64,000 bases of DNA. It comes from Paenibacillus aquistagni. Its GTDB lineage: Bacteria > Bacillota > Bacilli > Paenibacillales > Paenibacillaceae. The stretch is from NCBI RefSeq assembly GCF_900177815.1, contig NZ_FXAZ01000001.1, forward strand, positions 1,426,001-1,490,000, in the 5' to 3' direction. The position numbers were made by a program, and so were the translations under genes. The notes below the pieces were generated by a model. It was given only the letters and a program-made list of their open reading frames with translations. It did not search any database and was not told the DNA's origin. Shown piece by piece: positions 18,949 to 27,059 of this stretch (the stretch's first letter is position 1; every line of letters begins with the position of its first letter).

Positions 18949-19805
18949 CTTAAGTCCCTCCTCCATTTCGGACGTCCAACATGACTGGATACATCCATGA
19001 TTTCTCTGACGATTCCGTCCACACTCTCAATCAATGGCACGGATTCCCCTCGCTCATGACGATGCTGTTCCTTTAAGTAATAAGCAATGAGCATGCCCTC
19101 TGCCATGCTCTGCCGCAGACTTGAATCATAAGGTATTGCATGTATGGACACGTCTTTGCACTTACGCTTGGCATAACGAATATTCATTGTCAGCAAAGGA
19201 TCATGCATATTCAAAACAGCAGCTTGAAATGAAAAGGATGATTGACGCTTAGCAACAGCTTGAAATTCAGCTAGATTAGCTTCATCTTGTGATATTAGAT
19301 GAATACAGCTCATTTGTACGTTATGATGTGCAGATTCTCGTTCTCGATAATAACCGATGTCCCATAAAATCAAGTCATAGGCAGCTGCTGCGATCTCCGT
19401 AATGCCTGTCTCTGCCTCCATGCTATCGTAAGGAAGTCTAGAATCCTGCTCACGCTGTCCATCAAGCTGCAGCTCCAATCGATCCAATTGGGGAAGCACC
19501 GGTATGGTAGAAGAAATGAAAAGCTCCGGGGTCAGCTGCTGGGATGCAGCCATGCGCGCGATTGCCTGCCAGCCTTCCAGCATCGTTGGTTGAGAAGTAC
19601 GCCACTTCTCTTCAGGCGATGAAGCACTCGCTTGCTTCCATCTCGAACGGTAGGATTGAAATGCACAGGCGGAATAATGGTCGTGCACAATAAGCACTTT
19701 AAATCCATTCAAGGATAAATGCAGGCCTAAGAGAATTGTAATGGTTGTCTGACCCCTTGCATGTCGGTGAGCAGCATTAACCGTCCAATGCTTATATGGC
19801 TTCAT
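18939..19805 (-). CDS. MinD/ParA-like (TadZ/CpaE-type) protein with altered P-loop
   Basis: A 288-residue protein. The N-terminal stretch RHARGQTTITILLGLHLS followed by KVLIVHDH has the layout of a deviant Walker A box of MinD/ParA proteins, but the P-loop lysine is Gln (GQTT). Further on, AYDLILWDIG resembles the Walker B strand. In Tad systems CpaE/TadZ positions the machinery at the pole. Without the lysine, ATP hydrolysis is doubtful. It overlaps both neighbours in the operon. Confidence 0.65.
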   Translation of the reverse strand: MKPYKHWTVNAAHRHARGQTTITILLGLHLSLNGFKVLIVHDHYSACAFQSYRSRWKQASASSPEEKWRTSQPTMLEGWQAIARMAASQQLTPELFISSTIPVLPQLDRLELQLDGQREQDSRLPYDSMEAETGITEIAAAAYDLILWDIGYYRERESAHHNVQMSCIHLISQDEANLAEFQAVAKRQSSFSFQAAVLNMHDPLLTMNIRYAKRKCKDVSIHAIPYDSSLRQSMAEGMLIAYYLKEQHRHERGESVPLIESVDGIVREIMDVSSHVGRPKWRRDLRWG

Positions 19806-20523
19806 GGTGTCTGCTTCCTCTCAGTGATCCTTTAATGATTGTACGCCATATCTTGTCCGTCAACGGACCTGCGGAGCTCTCCACCAATTCTCTCCATACA
19901 TCCCTGGTCGATCTGGCATAAAGCTTAAGCTCAATGGTCTGGCGGGTATCGCTTCTAAGCTTAGCGATCCAGTCCGATTCTTCATACGGAATGACGAGCG
20001 GCTCTCTTGTTGAATGCACGCCCGCAGAAGTCAGGACCTGCTCGACATATCGTCTATCCTCTTGCGGATCCGCGGCATGCATAATAATAAACTGCAGTTG
20101 ATCATTAATATCCCTTTGATGCTGCAGCTCATAGAGCATCATCCATTCCAAGTGACGATGGATGGAGCTTGTCTCTGCTGTCAGCACCAAGTATTTCTCA
20201 TCCAAGCTGCTGAACCGTTCAGCTGGATAAAAGTCTATTTGGTCCGTATCAATGATGATATTGTCATATCCCTCAAGATCGATATGCAATGCCTGGACTA
20301 ATGCTTCTACTTCATTCCAATCTCGAACTCCGGATGCGCAGTCCCATCCATTCCATGCCACCCACTGTTCCTTCGTGACCCATGCTCCGTTGCGGAACTT
20401 TAGCCAACCAAGGGTAGTTCCATCGATTAACAGCACTTTACGTTCCAAGCGACTTAACAATGCGGCTACAGCCAGCAGCATATCGCTTTTATCACATGCG
20501 CCCACATAATAAGCGATGTTCAC
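19792..20523 (-). CDS. MinD/ParA-like protein lacking a canonical P-loop
   Basis: About 243 residues. VNIAYYVGACDKSDMLLAV takes the place of a Walker A region with no GKT/S, followed by RKVLLIDGTTLG and GYDNIIIDTDQID, the usual strands of the MinD fold. It is a second degenerate MinD-like protein beside the 288-residue one. The open frame reaches 20550, but the GTG at 20523 has AGGAGG about 10 bases upstream. Function is inferred only from operon context. Confidence 0.6.
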   Translation of the reverse strand: MNIAYYVGACDKSDMLLAVAALLSRLERKVLLIDGTTLGWLKFRNGAWVTKEQWVAWNGWDCASGVRDWNEVEALVQALHIDLEGYDNIIIDTDQIDFYPAERFSSLDEKYLVLTAETSSIHRHLEWMMLYELQHQRDINDQLQFIIMHAADPQEDRRYVEQVLTSAGVHSTREPLVIPYEESDWIAKLRSDTRQTIELKLYARSTRDVWRELVESSAGPLTDKIWRTIIKGSLRGSRHHEAI

Positions 20524-20580
20524 GGTTCGCACTCCTCCTGTTTTATTCATATTGGAGTAAACAGATTATTCGATGACGTG

Positions 20581-21771
20581 CTACTGCGACGTCTTCATCT
20601 TTGGTTCACCTGGCAAGCTGTCTCCAATGGCCTTCCTGACATAATCTCCATAACTGTCCGAGGAAGCGCCTTCATTCCGTTCTTCCAGATTCTCAGACTG
20701 CTTTATTAATCCATCCTCCTGAAGCTGCTTCTGATGGTCTGTTGATTGCTGATAAGAGGGGGCAGGATCTTGAGGAAGCTCGGTTGTCGATGGCTCCAGT
20801 CCTTGTTCTCCGACAAACGGCGAAGTCCTAGCTGCCGCTTGCGAATGTCCAATAAATGGAGACTGGCTCTGGCTGCGATTCCTTATCCCCCCTCCTGCAT
20901 GGTTAGCATCATCATTTATAAAGCTGAGGTGAGCTTCAGTCTGGGTAACAGCACTCCTCTGCAACCGCTCCTCAAGCACTTTTCGCGATTGAAGTGACAA
21001 GGCTTGACGAGCTGTCTCCAAGAGATTCGGATTCTTCTCCATAAGCTTATACACAGCTTCATTAACGGGATAATTGACGATCGCCTCCTGTTGAAGCATC
21101 GGTTCAATATATCGCAGTGCATAGATTTGCCCCCCATTTATGAATGCATCTACATATGCAGATGACATCGTTAGGAGTTCCTGCTCAGAGAGATACATCC
21201 AGAGTGTTGGCTGCTGAAGCTTTTTAACCCACTTTTTAGTTAGAACAACATAGTCTTGTCCATCAGAAAAACGAATCCGCACATCGATTGCTTCATTCTG
21301 CCTCAGCTCTAATGGAAGCTGAATCACAGCTGTCTCCACCCATCTTGCATCTTCTCTCACATCATCTTGTTGAGCTAACAGCTCACTCGTAATCGGGATG
21401 TTCGACCCGATCTGCAGCTTCATCACCTTGCCAACAATATCCTGTTGGCTCATTTGCATTGAAGGAGGAACCATTGATGCTGGAAGCCTTAGCCTGCCTA
21501 TATCCTCCTCTTGAACAACAGCGCCTGCAGCCATTTCCTTTTGAAACACCCATGTGTCAGTCATTGTAATGGGAGCATCATCAATTTGGTATTGCGACAT
21601 GATGTTCTTCGTCTCAAGCAAATCCTTGGCTAATGCTTGCTTCTCTTTTTGCCACAGATAATGGGTATAGAACTGCAATCCACCACCCAACGCACCAGTA
21701 GCAGCAATGGATATCGCTGCTGTCATAACGAGCTGCTTCGTCCTTCTTGTCCATCTTATATTTAATGACAT
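20581..21771 (-). CDS. SAF-domain protein, CpaB/RcpC-like
   Basis: A 396-residue protein with an N-terminal membrane segment (QLVMTAAISIAATGALGGGL) and an SAF-like domain at about 70-130 (KEMAAGAVVQEEDIGRLRLP, then IVGKVMKLQIGSNIPITSELL), as in CpaB/RcpC of Tad pili. The last 100 residues are Ser/Gln/Pro-rich and probably disordered. It lies between the kinase and the MinD-like genes. In Gram-negatives CpaB works with the outer-membrane secretin; its role in a Gram-positive is unclear. Confidence 0.75.
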   Translation of the reverse strand: MSLNIRWTRRTKQLVMTAAISIAATGALGGGLQFYTHYLWQKEKQALAKDLLETKNIMSQYQIDDAPITMTDTWVFQKEMAAGAVVQEEDIGRLRLPASMVPPSMQMSQQDIVGKVMKLQIGSNIPITSELLAQQDDVREDARWVETAVIQLPLELRQNEAIDVRIRFSDGQDYVVLTKKWVKKLQQPTLWMYLSEQELLTMSSAYVDAFINGGQIYALRYIEPMLQQEAIVNYPVNEAVYKLMEKNPNLLETARQALSLQSRKVLEERLQRSAVTQTEAHLSFINDDANHAGGGIRNRSQSQSPFIGHSQAAARTSPFVGEQGLEPSTTELPQDPAPSYQQSTDHQKQLQEDGLIKQSENLEERNEGASSDSYGDYVRKAIGDSLPGEPKMKTSQ

Positions 21772-21856
21772 TAACTAACTGCCCCCATCCTGCAGTTCAC
21801 TTAGACTTCGATCAATATTTAATCTCATTAATTAAAAGCATTTGCTGAGCATTCTT

Positions 21857-23368
21857 CTATGAACTCAGCCACTTGTGAAAGTAAAATCTTCTTTTTTTCT
21901 TAGCTGCACTCTGGAACCACTGCTCCAGCCACTTCTCGATTCTCTCGTCTATCATAAACGGATTCGACACGGTTGGAACCGAGATAAGGTGTCTGCCATA
22001 TGACCTTGCAGCAGAGGACCGCAGTTCCTTATCTCCAGCGTGCGGAACCGCACATATCCATTGATTGAATCTTCGCTCCTCAAGAAGATGTACGGCTTGC
22101 ATGCACTGCTGATGCTTCCAAGCAGATATGCTGTGAATGAGCAAGCTAAAGGCAGCTCTCATAAATTCATCCACATGATCACTCGACTGCGAAAACCCGA
22201 TATCCAGCACAATATAATCATACTCATGGAGAAGGAACGGCAAAAAATTGCCGTCGTGCTTGCGCTTCAAATGACTCGTGTGAAAATAATCCACTCCTTG
22301 ATAGCGGAGCTTCTGCTCTTCCTGATAAAAACGCTCCTCGCCGTCAATAAAGGTTGATAATTGTTCAACCACCGACAGCTCAGTGCTGCTGTAATCGATG
22401 AATGCTATCCGACCGTGTGCTGTACGGTTTAACACATTGGCTATAAGGATCGACGCATGTGTACACCCTAGCCCTGCTGCAGCGCTCATGCAAGCAATAA
22501 CGATGCCTTTGTTCAAGGCGCCGGTCGAATAGGGTTGAACAAGATCTTGTTGACTGGCATTGCCTGCCGATGCAGTTAGCAAACAGCCATGAAGATCTGT
22601 CCTGAGAGAATGAGCATCTTGGTAACGGTCCGCTGGCCTCTTGGACAGAAGCTTCAGTATAATAGAGACCATGCTTTCTGGCACATCAGACCGAAGCATG
22701 CTCGCTCGAAAGGAGTTGTGTCCCTGCCAGTGTCCATCTGACAGCACAAATGCCATCAGAGCGCCTACACCGTAAAGATCAGTTCTTGCATCACTTTGGA
22801 CATCTTCATATTGCTCCGGCGCAGCAAACCCTAATGTACCGAGCTTTATCGTATCTGAGCTGATCTCGTCCTTATGTGCTCTTGCTATGCCGAAATCGAT
22901 TAGCTTTACTTGCCCCAATCGCGTAAGCATCACATTAGATGGCTTCATATCCCGATAAATAATTGGCGGTGAATGTCCATGCAAATAACTTAACGCATCA
23001 CATAGCTGTATACAGAGATCAACAGCCTCTCGAAAAGTGATCGATTGGCGGCTTATCCGCTCAGCAAGAGTCTCGCCGTCGATATACTCCATCACCAGAT
23101 AAGCCCGGTCATCCTCGTGTGGAGGATAGAAGTCTACGATTAACGGCAAATTCGGATGTTTCAGTTCCGTAAGCCACTTGGCTTCCTGCAGCAGATGCGC
23201 TTGATTGTAGTGAATAGGGATGCTCTCCTTAATCGCCCAGGTCTTCCCCATTAAGCGAAGATCAGAGGCAAGATAGACGTAGCCCATTCCTCCAACGCCA
23301 ATCAGCTTCTCTATTCGATAGCGCTGCTGAAACAAGCTTCCTACTTCTAATCGAGAAGCGGGCCTCAC
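21857..23368 (-). CDS. Ser/Thr protein kinase fused to a MinD/ParA-like domain
   Basis: About 503 residues. An N-terminal Hanks-type kinase domain (residues 12-265) has the glycine loop IGVGGMGYVYLA, the ATP lysine in WAIKES, the catalytic loop YRDMKPSNVM and the LIDFGIA metal motif, so it should be active. From about 285 on, CMSAAAGLGCTHASILIANV followed by RIAFIDYSS and YIVLDIGFS matches a MinD/ParA fold with Cys in place of the P-loop lysine. No transmembrane or PASTA segment is seen. It is the first gene of the Tad-like operon. The GTG at 23368 has AAGGAGG seven bases upstream. Confidence 0.85.
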   Translation of the reverse strand: MRPASRLEVGSLFQQRYRIEKLIGVGGMGYVYLASDLRLMGKTWAIKESIPIHYNQAHLLQEAKWLTELKHPNLPLIVDFYPPHEDDRAYLVMEYIDGETLAERISRQSITFREAVDLCIQLCDALSYLHGHSPPIIYRDMKPSNVMLTRLGQVKLIDFGIARAHKDEISSDTIKLGTLGFAAPEQYEDVQSDARTDLYGVGALMAFVLSDGHWQGHNSFRASMLRSDVPESMVSIILKLLSKRPADRYQDAHSLRTDLHGCLLTASAGNASQQDLVQPYSTGALNKGIVIACMSAAAGLGCTHASILIANVLNRTAHGRIAFIDYSSTELSVVEQLSTFIDGEERFYQEEQKLRYQGVDYFHTSHLKRKHDGNFLPFLLHEYDYIVLDIGFSQSSDHVDEFMRAAFSLLIHSISAWKHQQCMQAVHLLEERRFNQWICAVPHAGDKELRSSAARSYGRHLISVPTVSNPFMIDERIEKWLEQWFQSAAKKKRRFYFHKWLSS

Positions 23369-23403
23369 CTTCATTCCTCCTTCACAGAACTGCCAGAAAA
23401 CAC

Positions 23404-23442
23404 AAAAAACCCGAATACGGCCTCTTACAGGCCATACTCGGG
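23404..23442 (-). terminator. Intrinsic terminator in the leader of the kinase operon
   Basis: On the minus strand, CCCGAGTATGGCC pairs with GGCCGTATTCGGG and is followed by six T residues. It ends about 36 bases before the kinase start. A promoter lies upstream of it and downstream of the previous gene, so it could act as an attenuator as well as ending the rlmM transcript. Confidence 0.85.
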
Positions 23443-23469
23443 ATGCTTTCCCAGTAGGTATTCATTCAT
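23425..23469 (-). CDS. Possible 14-codon leader peptide
   Basis: A short frame reads MNEYLLGKHPEYGL and stops in the loop of the terminator hairpin. A ribosome stopping there would cover the 5' arm of the terminator, as in ribosome-mediated attenuation. There is no clear Shine-Dalgarno, and the predicted transcript start is only about 10 bases upstream, so translation is uncertain. Confidence 0.25.
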   Translation of the reverse strand: MNEYLLGKHPEYGL

Positions 23470-23486
23470 TTTGCGTTGTTGATGCT

Positions 23487-23515
23487 ATTATAATAGGACC
23501 CTTACCTACTGTCTA
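23487..23515 (-). promoter_or_regulatory. Probable promoter of the kinase/Tad-like operon
   Basis: On the minus strand, TAGACA (23510-23515), a 17-base spacer and a perfect TATAAT (23487-23492) match the vegetative consensus at 11 of 12 positions. It lies between the rlmM-like gene and the leader terminator. Confidence 0.7.
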
Positions 23516-23557
23516 GTCCATATTACCCAAAATAATGAAATAATTTATTTGATGTGG

Positions 23558-24640
23558 TTAATATTTAATCATATACAAGGTGATCTCGTCACGATTATGG
23601 AACAACTGCTTCGCTCTTAAGATCTGGAGATCATGTTCAAACATTTCCATGCAATCTCGTATCGTTTGCAGCGGCTTCTTATGCATAAGCTTTACCGTCA
23701 CAATGACCGTTCCGCCACGCTGTACAGCGTCAAGCAATTGAATGACAAGCTGCGCCGTATGCTTGGGATTCCAACTCATATCACATACGAGCAAGTCAAA
23801 TTCATTTGGCTCAAAAGCAACCTCGCCCGCATTCTGGTTAATGATTGTCAATTGAGGATGGCCCTGCAAGCTCTCATGCATTTTAGCGGGGTCAACCGCC
23901 GTCACTTCGACCCCGCGCTCAAGCAGCAAGCTGCTCCATCCGCCTGGCGCTGCTCCAATGTCCAAGCCGCTCTTGAATTGGCTAAAGTCAATGCCAAATA
24001 CTTGTTCAGCCTCAAGCAGCTTGAACTTTGCACGCGAGATTTGCCCTTCCTCCCGTTGAAAGCGAATCGCGCCGCCGGGCCAATCCACCCCTTGATCTAC
24101 CAATGTAGATAGACCAAAGTAAAGCATCTCCTCATGCTCATACACTGAGCAGATTAGATGCGGCGCCTGAATGACCACTTGATGGCCCTCGCCTTCCATG
24201 ATTTGCTGCAAGCCTGCTCGGAGTTCGTGCAGATCGAAGCTGCTTAGCTTTCCACTTTTACGAGTATGAATCGATATCGATGTTGGTTCTTCTAGGTAGA
24301 GGCCTGCTCTTTCTTTAATCCTCTCCCATAGGTTCTCAAGCCGATCTTGAGTCAGTTCCTCACTTGTCTTTGCTGCAGCCAATATCGGAAACATATCTCT
24401 TACAAAGATCGAAGGTGCTGTACGCTGCATCTCCCATACCTTCTCATGATTTTCCGGAAGCTCCATAAGCGCCACTTCTCCTGAAACAAGAATTTGACTC
24501 TTCAGCTTGCCGTAAGTACGCCGCAATTCTTCCTGCGCATACGGTATAAAACCATGATTGGCCGTAATCATCCAATGGGATGATGTCTCAAACTGCTTGG
24601 GTAACTGTATATCCGATAATTGTTCACCTATATGTGTCAA
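23558..24640 (-). CDS. RlmM/FtsJ-type rRNA 2'-O-methyltransferase-like protein
   Basis: About 360 residues. The N-terminal half has a THUMP-like region, and the C-terminal half has an RrmJ-type methyltransferase fold with the SAM motif GLDIGAAPGGWSSLLLERG, LLVCDMSWNP and VIVTVKLMHKKP, which supply the K-D-K type catalytic residues. Relatives methylate ribose in 23S rRNA. The open frame extends to 24688, overlapping the upstream gene by 34 bases; the TTG at 24640 with AGAGGAG nine bases upstream removes the overlap and is preferred. Confidence 0.8.
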   Translation of the reverse strand: MTHIGEQLSDIQLPKQFETSSHWMITANHGFIPYAQEELRRTYGKLKSQILVSGEVALMELPENHEKVWEMQRTAPSIFVRDMFPILAAAKTSEELTQDRLENLWERIKERAGLYLEEPTSISIHTRKSGKLSSFDLHELRAGLQQIMEGEGHQVVIQAPHLICSVYEHEEMLYFGLSTLVDQGVDWPGGAIRFQREEGQISRAKFKLLEAEQVFGIDFSQFKSGLDIGAAPGGWSSLLLERGVEVTAVDPAKMHESLQGHPQLTIINQNAGEVAFEPNEFDLLVCDMSWNPKHTAQLVIQLLDAVQRGGTVIVTVKLMHKKPLQTIRDCMEMFEHDLQILRAKQLFHNRDEITLYMIKY

Positions 24641-24654
24641 AAAGTCGTTCTCCT

Positions 24655-25434
24655 CTAACGATTCGTCGTTCTCTTCACTCTCACCCATGGACGTTCATCC
24701 ATCCAATCGAGCGATACGGGCATTCCATAGGTTTGAGAAAGATTTTGTTCTGTTAAAACTTCATGCTTAGGTCCTGCAGCAATAAATTGTCCGCCTTCTA
24801 GTAAGGCCACATGGCTGAAGATCGGAATGATTTCTTCCAAGTGATGTGTCACATACACAATGTGAACATCTCTCTCGCCTAAAGCTGCTAGATCGAGCAG
24901 CCATTTCTCACGCTCGTACAAATCTAGGCCAGAGCACGGCTCGTCCATAATCAGAAGCTTCGGATTGCTCATTAACGCACGAGCAAGCAGAATTTTTTTG
25001 CGCTCGCCTTGAGAACAGACACCGATAGGCTGATCTGCTAGATGTTCAAGGCGCACTAAGCGAAGATTCTCCTGCGCTCGTTCACGGATCTCGTCATCAA
25101 TGTGTTCATAGAGGCGTAAAAACGCATTTGCTCCTGTCGCAACGATCTCCCACACAGGATCGCGCAGCGTTATCTTTTCCATTAAGGATTGCCCGATGTA
25201 GCCGATTTCTTTCCGAACCTCTCTAACATCAACTCGGCCGTAGCGATGGCCAAGTACATTGACCTGCCCTGTTGTTGGAAACTGGTATCCCATTAGGAGC
25301 TCCAGCAAGGTTGTCTTGCCTGATCCATTGCGCCCTAGTACGACCCACTGCTCATTCGCACTTGTCTTCCACTGCAAATCTTGCAGAATCCAGCGATCCT
25401 CTCGGCGATAGGATACATCGTTGATCTCAATCAT
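24655..25434 (-). CDS. ABC-type ATP-binding protein (YlmA-like)
   Basis: A 259-residue single ATPase domain with Walker A GRNGSGKTTLLELL, Q-loop YIGQSLM, signature CSQGERKKILLARAL, Walker B LLIMDEPCSGLD and the H-loop in YVTHHLEEI. No permease is encoded nearby, as is common for this YlmA/ModF-like family, so partner and substrate are unknown. It overlaps the thioredoxin gene by 4 bases. Confidence 0.88.
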   Translation of the reverse strand: MIEINDVSYRREDRWILQDLQWKTSANEQWVVLGRNGSGKTTLLELLMGYQFPTTGQVNVLGHRYGRVDVREVRKEIGYIGQSLMEKITLRDPVWEIVATGANAFLRLYEHIDDEIRERAQENLRLVRLEHLADQPIGVCSQGERKKILLARALMSNPKLLIMDEPCSGLDLYEREKWLLDLAALGERDVHIVYVTHHLEEIIPIFSHVALLEGGQFIAAGPKHEVLTEQNLSQTYGMPVSLDWMDERPWVRVKRTTNR

Positions 25435-25766
25435 TGATCGAACCTCCCTTGCAGCTCCTCATACAAATGCGTTACAGAATGCATGGCATAAATATATTTC
25501 GACTGCTTCTCAGGGTGTGATGAATGCCATTTTATAACACACGGCACACTTTTAATCCTCAGCTGGGCTGCAAGATCAGGATGCCGCATAATATTTAACT
25601 TCATTAATCGACAGTCAGGCAGCGATTCATTCACCACTTCCAACAAGCGTTCTGCCAAGCGGCAGGTTCCACAAAAAGGGCTGTATACATATAAGGCGTC
25701 CATTAACGGCAATACCGTTCCTTCACGCAGCGCTGCCTTGACCTGCTCGCCTGACACCTCGTTCAT
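25431..25766 (-). CDS. Thioredoxin-family protein
   Basis: A 111-residue cytoplasmic thioredoxin fold with the active site CGTC (C32, C35 in YSPFCGTCRLAERLL) and the cis-proline loop at SVPCVIKWH. The cis-proline is preceded by Val and followed by Cys, giving a third cysteine. It overlaps neighbours by 4 bases on each side, forming an operon with the receiver-like and ABC genes. Confidence 0.88.
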   Translation of the reverse strand: MNEVSGEQVKAALREGTVLPLMDALYVYSPFCGTCRLAERLLEVVNESLPDCRLMKLNIMRHPDLAAQLRIKSVPCVIKWHSSHPEKQSKYIYAMHSVTHLYEELQGRFDQ

Positions 25767-26101
25767 TGCGCCTCTCGCTTGACTTCCTCTAGGACAGCAA
25801 TGGGCATCGGACCGTTGAACAAAGCAACGCCTTCTGGCTTATGCTCATACAGCAATTGATACATGCGCTGACGGCCTAAGGCGCTTGATGTGTGCAAATA
25901 TATGCGTTTGGCATAAAGGCCGCGTCGAATCATCTCCTGCACAAGTTCGGTCCCTGTAGGCTCTCCAGGTCCCAAATCATGATCCAAGGATAAAATATCA
26001 ACCTCATCGCTTTGAAGAAGCTCCAAGCACTCGTCCATATTGCGTGCAAGTACGAAGCCATCGGGTCGCCTGCGCCAGTCATCCAGATAAATATGAATCA
26101 T
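25763..26101 (-). CDS. Receiver-like protein of the cyclic-phosphate-processing (cREC) type
   Basis: A 112-residue protein with the acidic start IHIYLDDWRRRPDGF, the central LSLDHDLGPGEPTGTEL and the later KRIYLHTSS. This resembles a receiver fold in which the phosphoacceptor region is rebuilt as DHD, as in the cREC family proposed to process cyclic nucleotides or RNA ends. That assignment is from memory of the motif pattern. It overlaps the thioredoxin gene by 4 bases. Confidence 0.65.
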   Translation of the reverse strand: MIHIYLDDWRRRPDGFVLARNMDECLELLQSDEVDILSLDHDLGPGEPTGTELVQEMIRRGLYAKRIYLHTSSALGRQRMYQLLYEHKPEGVALFNGPMPIAVLEEVKREAQ

Positions 26102-26177
26102 CCATTCACCTCTCCCTTATACGTGCGTATTCAGATGGCTTGCAGCCATTAGCGGATAGCATACCTCAACTGTATGC

Positions 26178-27059
26178 TTACTTCTCATTCAGCAAACTTC
26201 GTAATTGCTCCCATTCATCCGCATGCAATTGAGGTCCGATCGGCTCTGTTTCAAGAATCATCGGCTTATGAAGCAGCTCCTCGCTTGTGAGCAGTTCCTT
26301 AAATGCCGCCTGAGAGATGATGCCAGTGCCAAAGCGAGCATGACGATCTTTTTTTGAACCAGCGGCTTCAAGCGTATCATTCAAATGAATGAGCTCAACA
26401 TGGGGCCAGAAGCCATGCTCCGCTCCCGATTTGAGCAATTCTGCCGTTCCACCAGCTTCATCTGCGCGCCACAAGCCGCTGACATAAGCATGACAAGTAT
26501 CGAAGCAGAAGCCGATCTTCTCAGGGTGCATGCAAAGCTTGCGGATATTCGTTAATTCCTCGAACATAATGCCAAGTCCACCGTGCATGCCCGCTTGATT
26601 CTCCAACAAAATCCGTGCAGATCCGTTCCATACCGGTGTGATTGTATTCAGCATCGTGAGAATGTCTTGATAGCCTTGAAGCTTATTTTGATGCTTAATG
26701 GTTCCAAAGTGAACGACAACCCCTTGTGCTCCAAGCGCATCTGCAATTATCAATTCTTGCATGAGGCTTGCTGCTGTCTTTTGAAACCATTCTGGCTGAT
26801 CGCTGACATGTATCGCTAGATTCAATACATATGCAGAATGCGTAAAGCATCGAATGCCAGCTTGCTGAAGTTTGTCTTTACATATAGCCGCGTCCCGTTG
26901 CGACCATTGGTGCTGCTCTATGCTTCTCGGATTTTTGCCGAACAGCTGAATGCACGATACGCCTTCGGCTTCTTGAAGCCTTAACGCCTCGTCAACTGCA
27001 TGAATGAAGCTTCCGTGCTTTTTCACATGACAGCCATAGTGAAGCTGGCGTGTCTTCAT
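26178..27059 (-). CDS. nfo: Endonuclease IV (AP endonuclease)
   Basis: A 293-residue zinc-dependent AP endonuclease of base-excision repair. Metal-ligand regions are present: GVVVHFGT, LLENQAGM, GFCFDTCHAY, VELIHLNDT and the C-terminal ILETEPIG. Its start shares the base of the upstream stop (TAATG), so it is coupled to the Fpg-like gene. Confidence 0.92.
   Translation of the reverse strand: MKTRQLHYGCHVKKHGSFIHAVDEALRLQEAEGVSCIQLFGKNPRSIEQHQWSQRDAAICKDKLQQAGIRCFTHSAYVLNLAIHVSDQPEWFQKTAASLMQELIIADALGAQGVVVHFGTIKHQNKLQGYQDILTMLNTITPVWNGSARILLENQAGMHGGLGIMFEELTNIRKLCMHPEKIGFCFDTCHAYVSGLWRADEAGGTAELLKSGAEHGFWPHVELIHLNDTLEAAGSKKDRHARFGTGIISQAAFKELLTSEELLHKPMILETEPIGPQLHADEWEQLRSLLNEK

Noticed and set aside
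23403-23520. Kinase leader as a c-di-GMP or other known riboswitch
   Set aside because: The conserved elements of c-di-GMP-I, c-di-GMP-II, c-di-AMP and SAM aptamers are absent.
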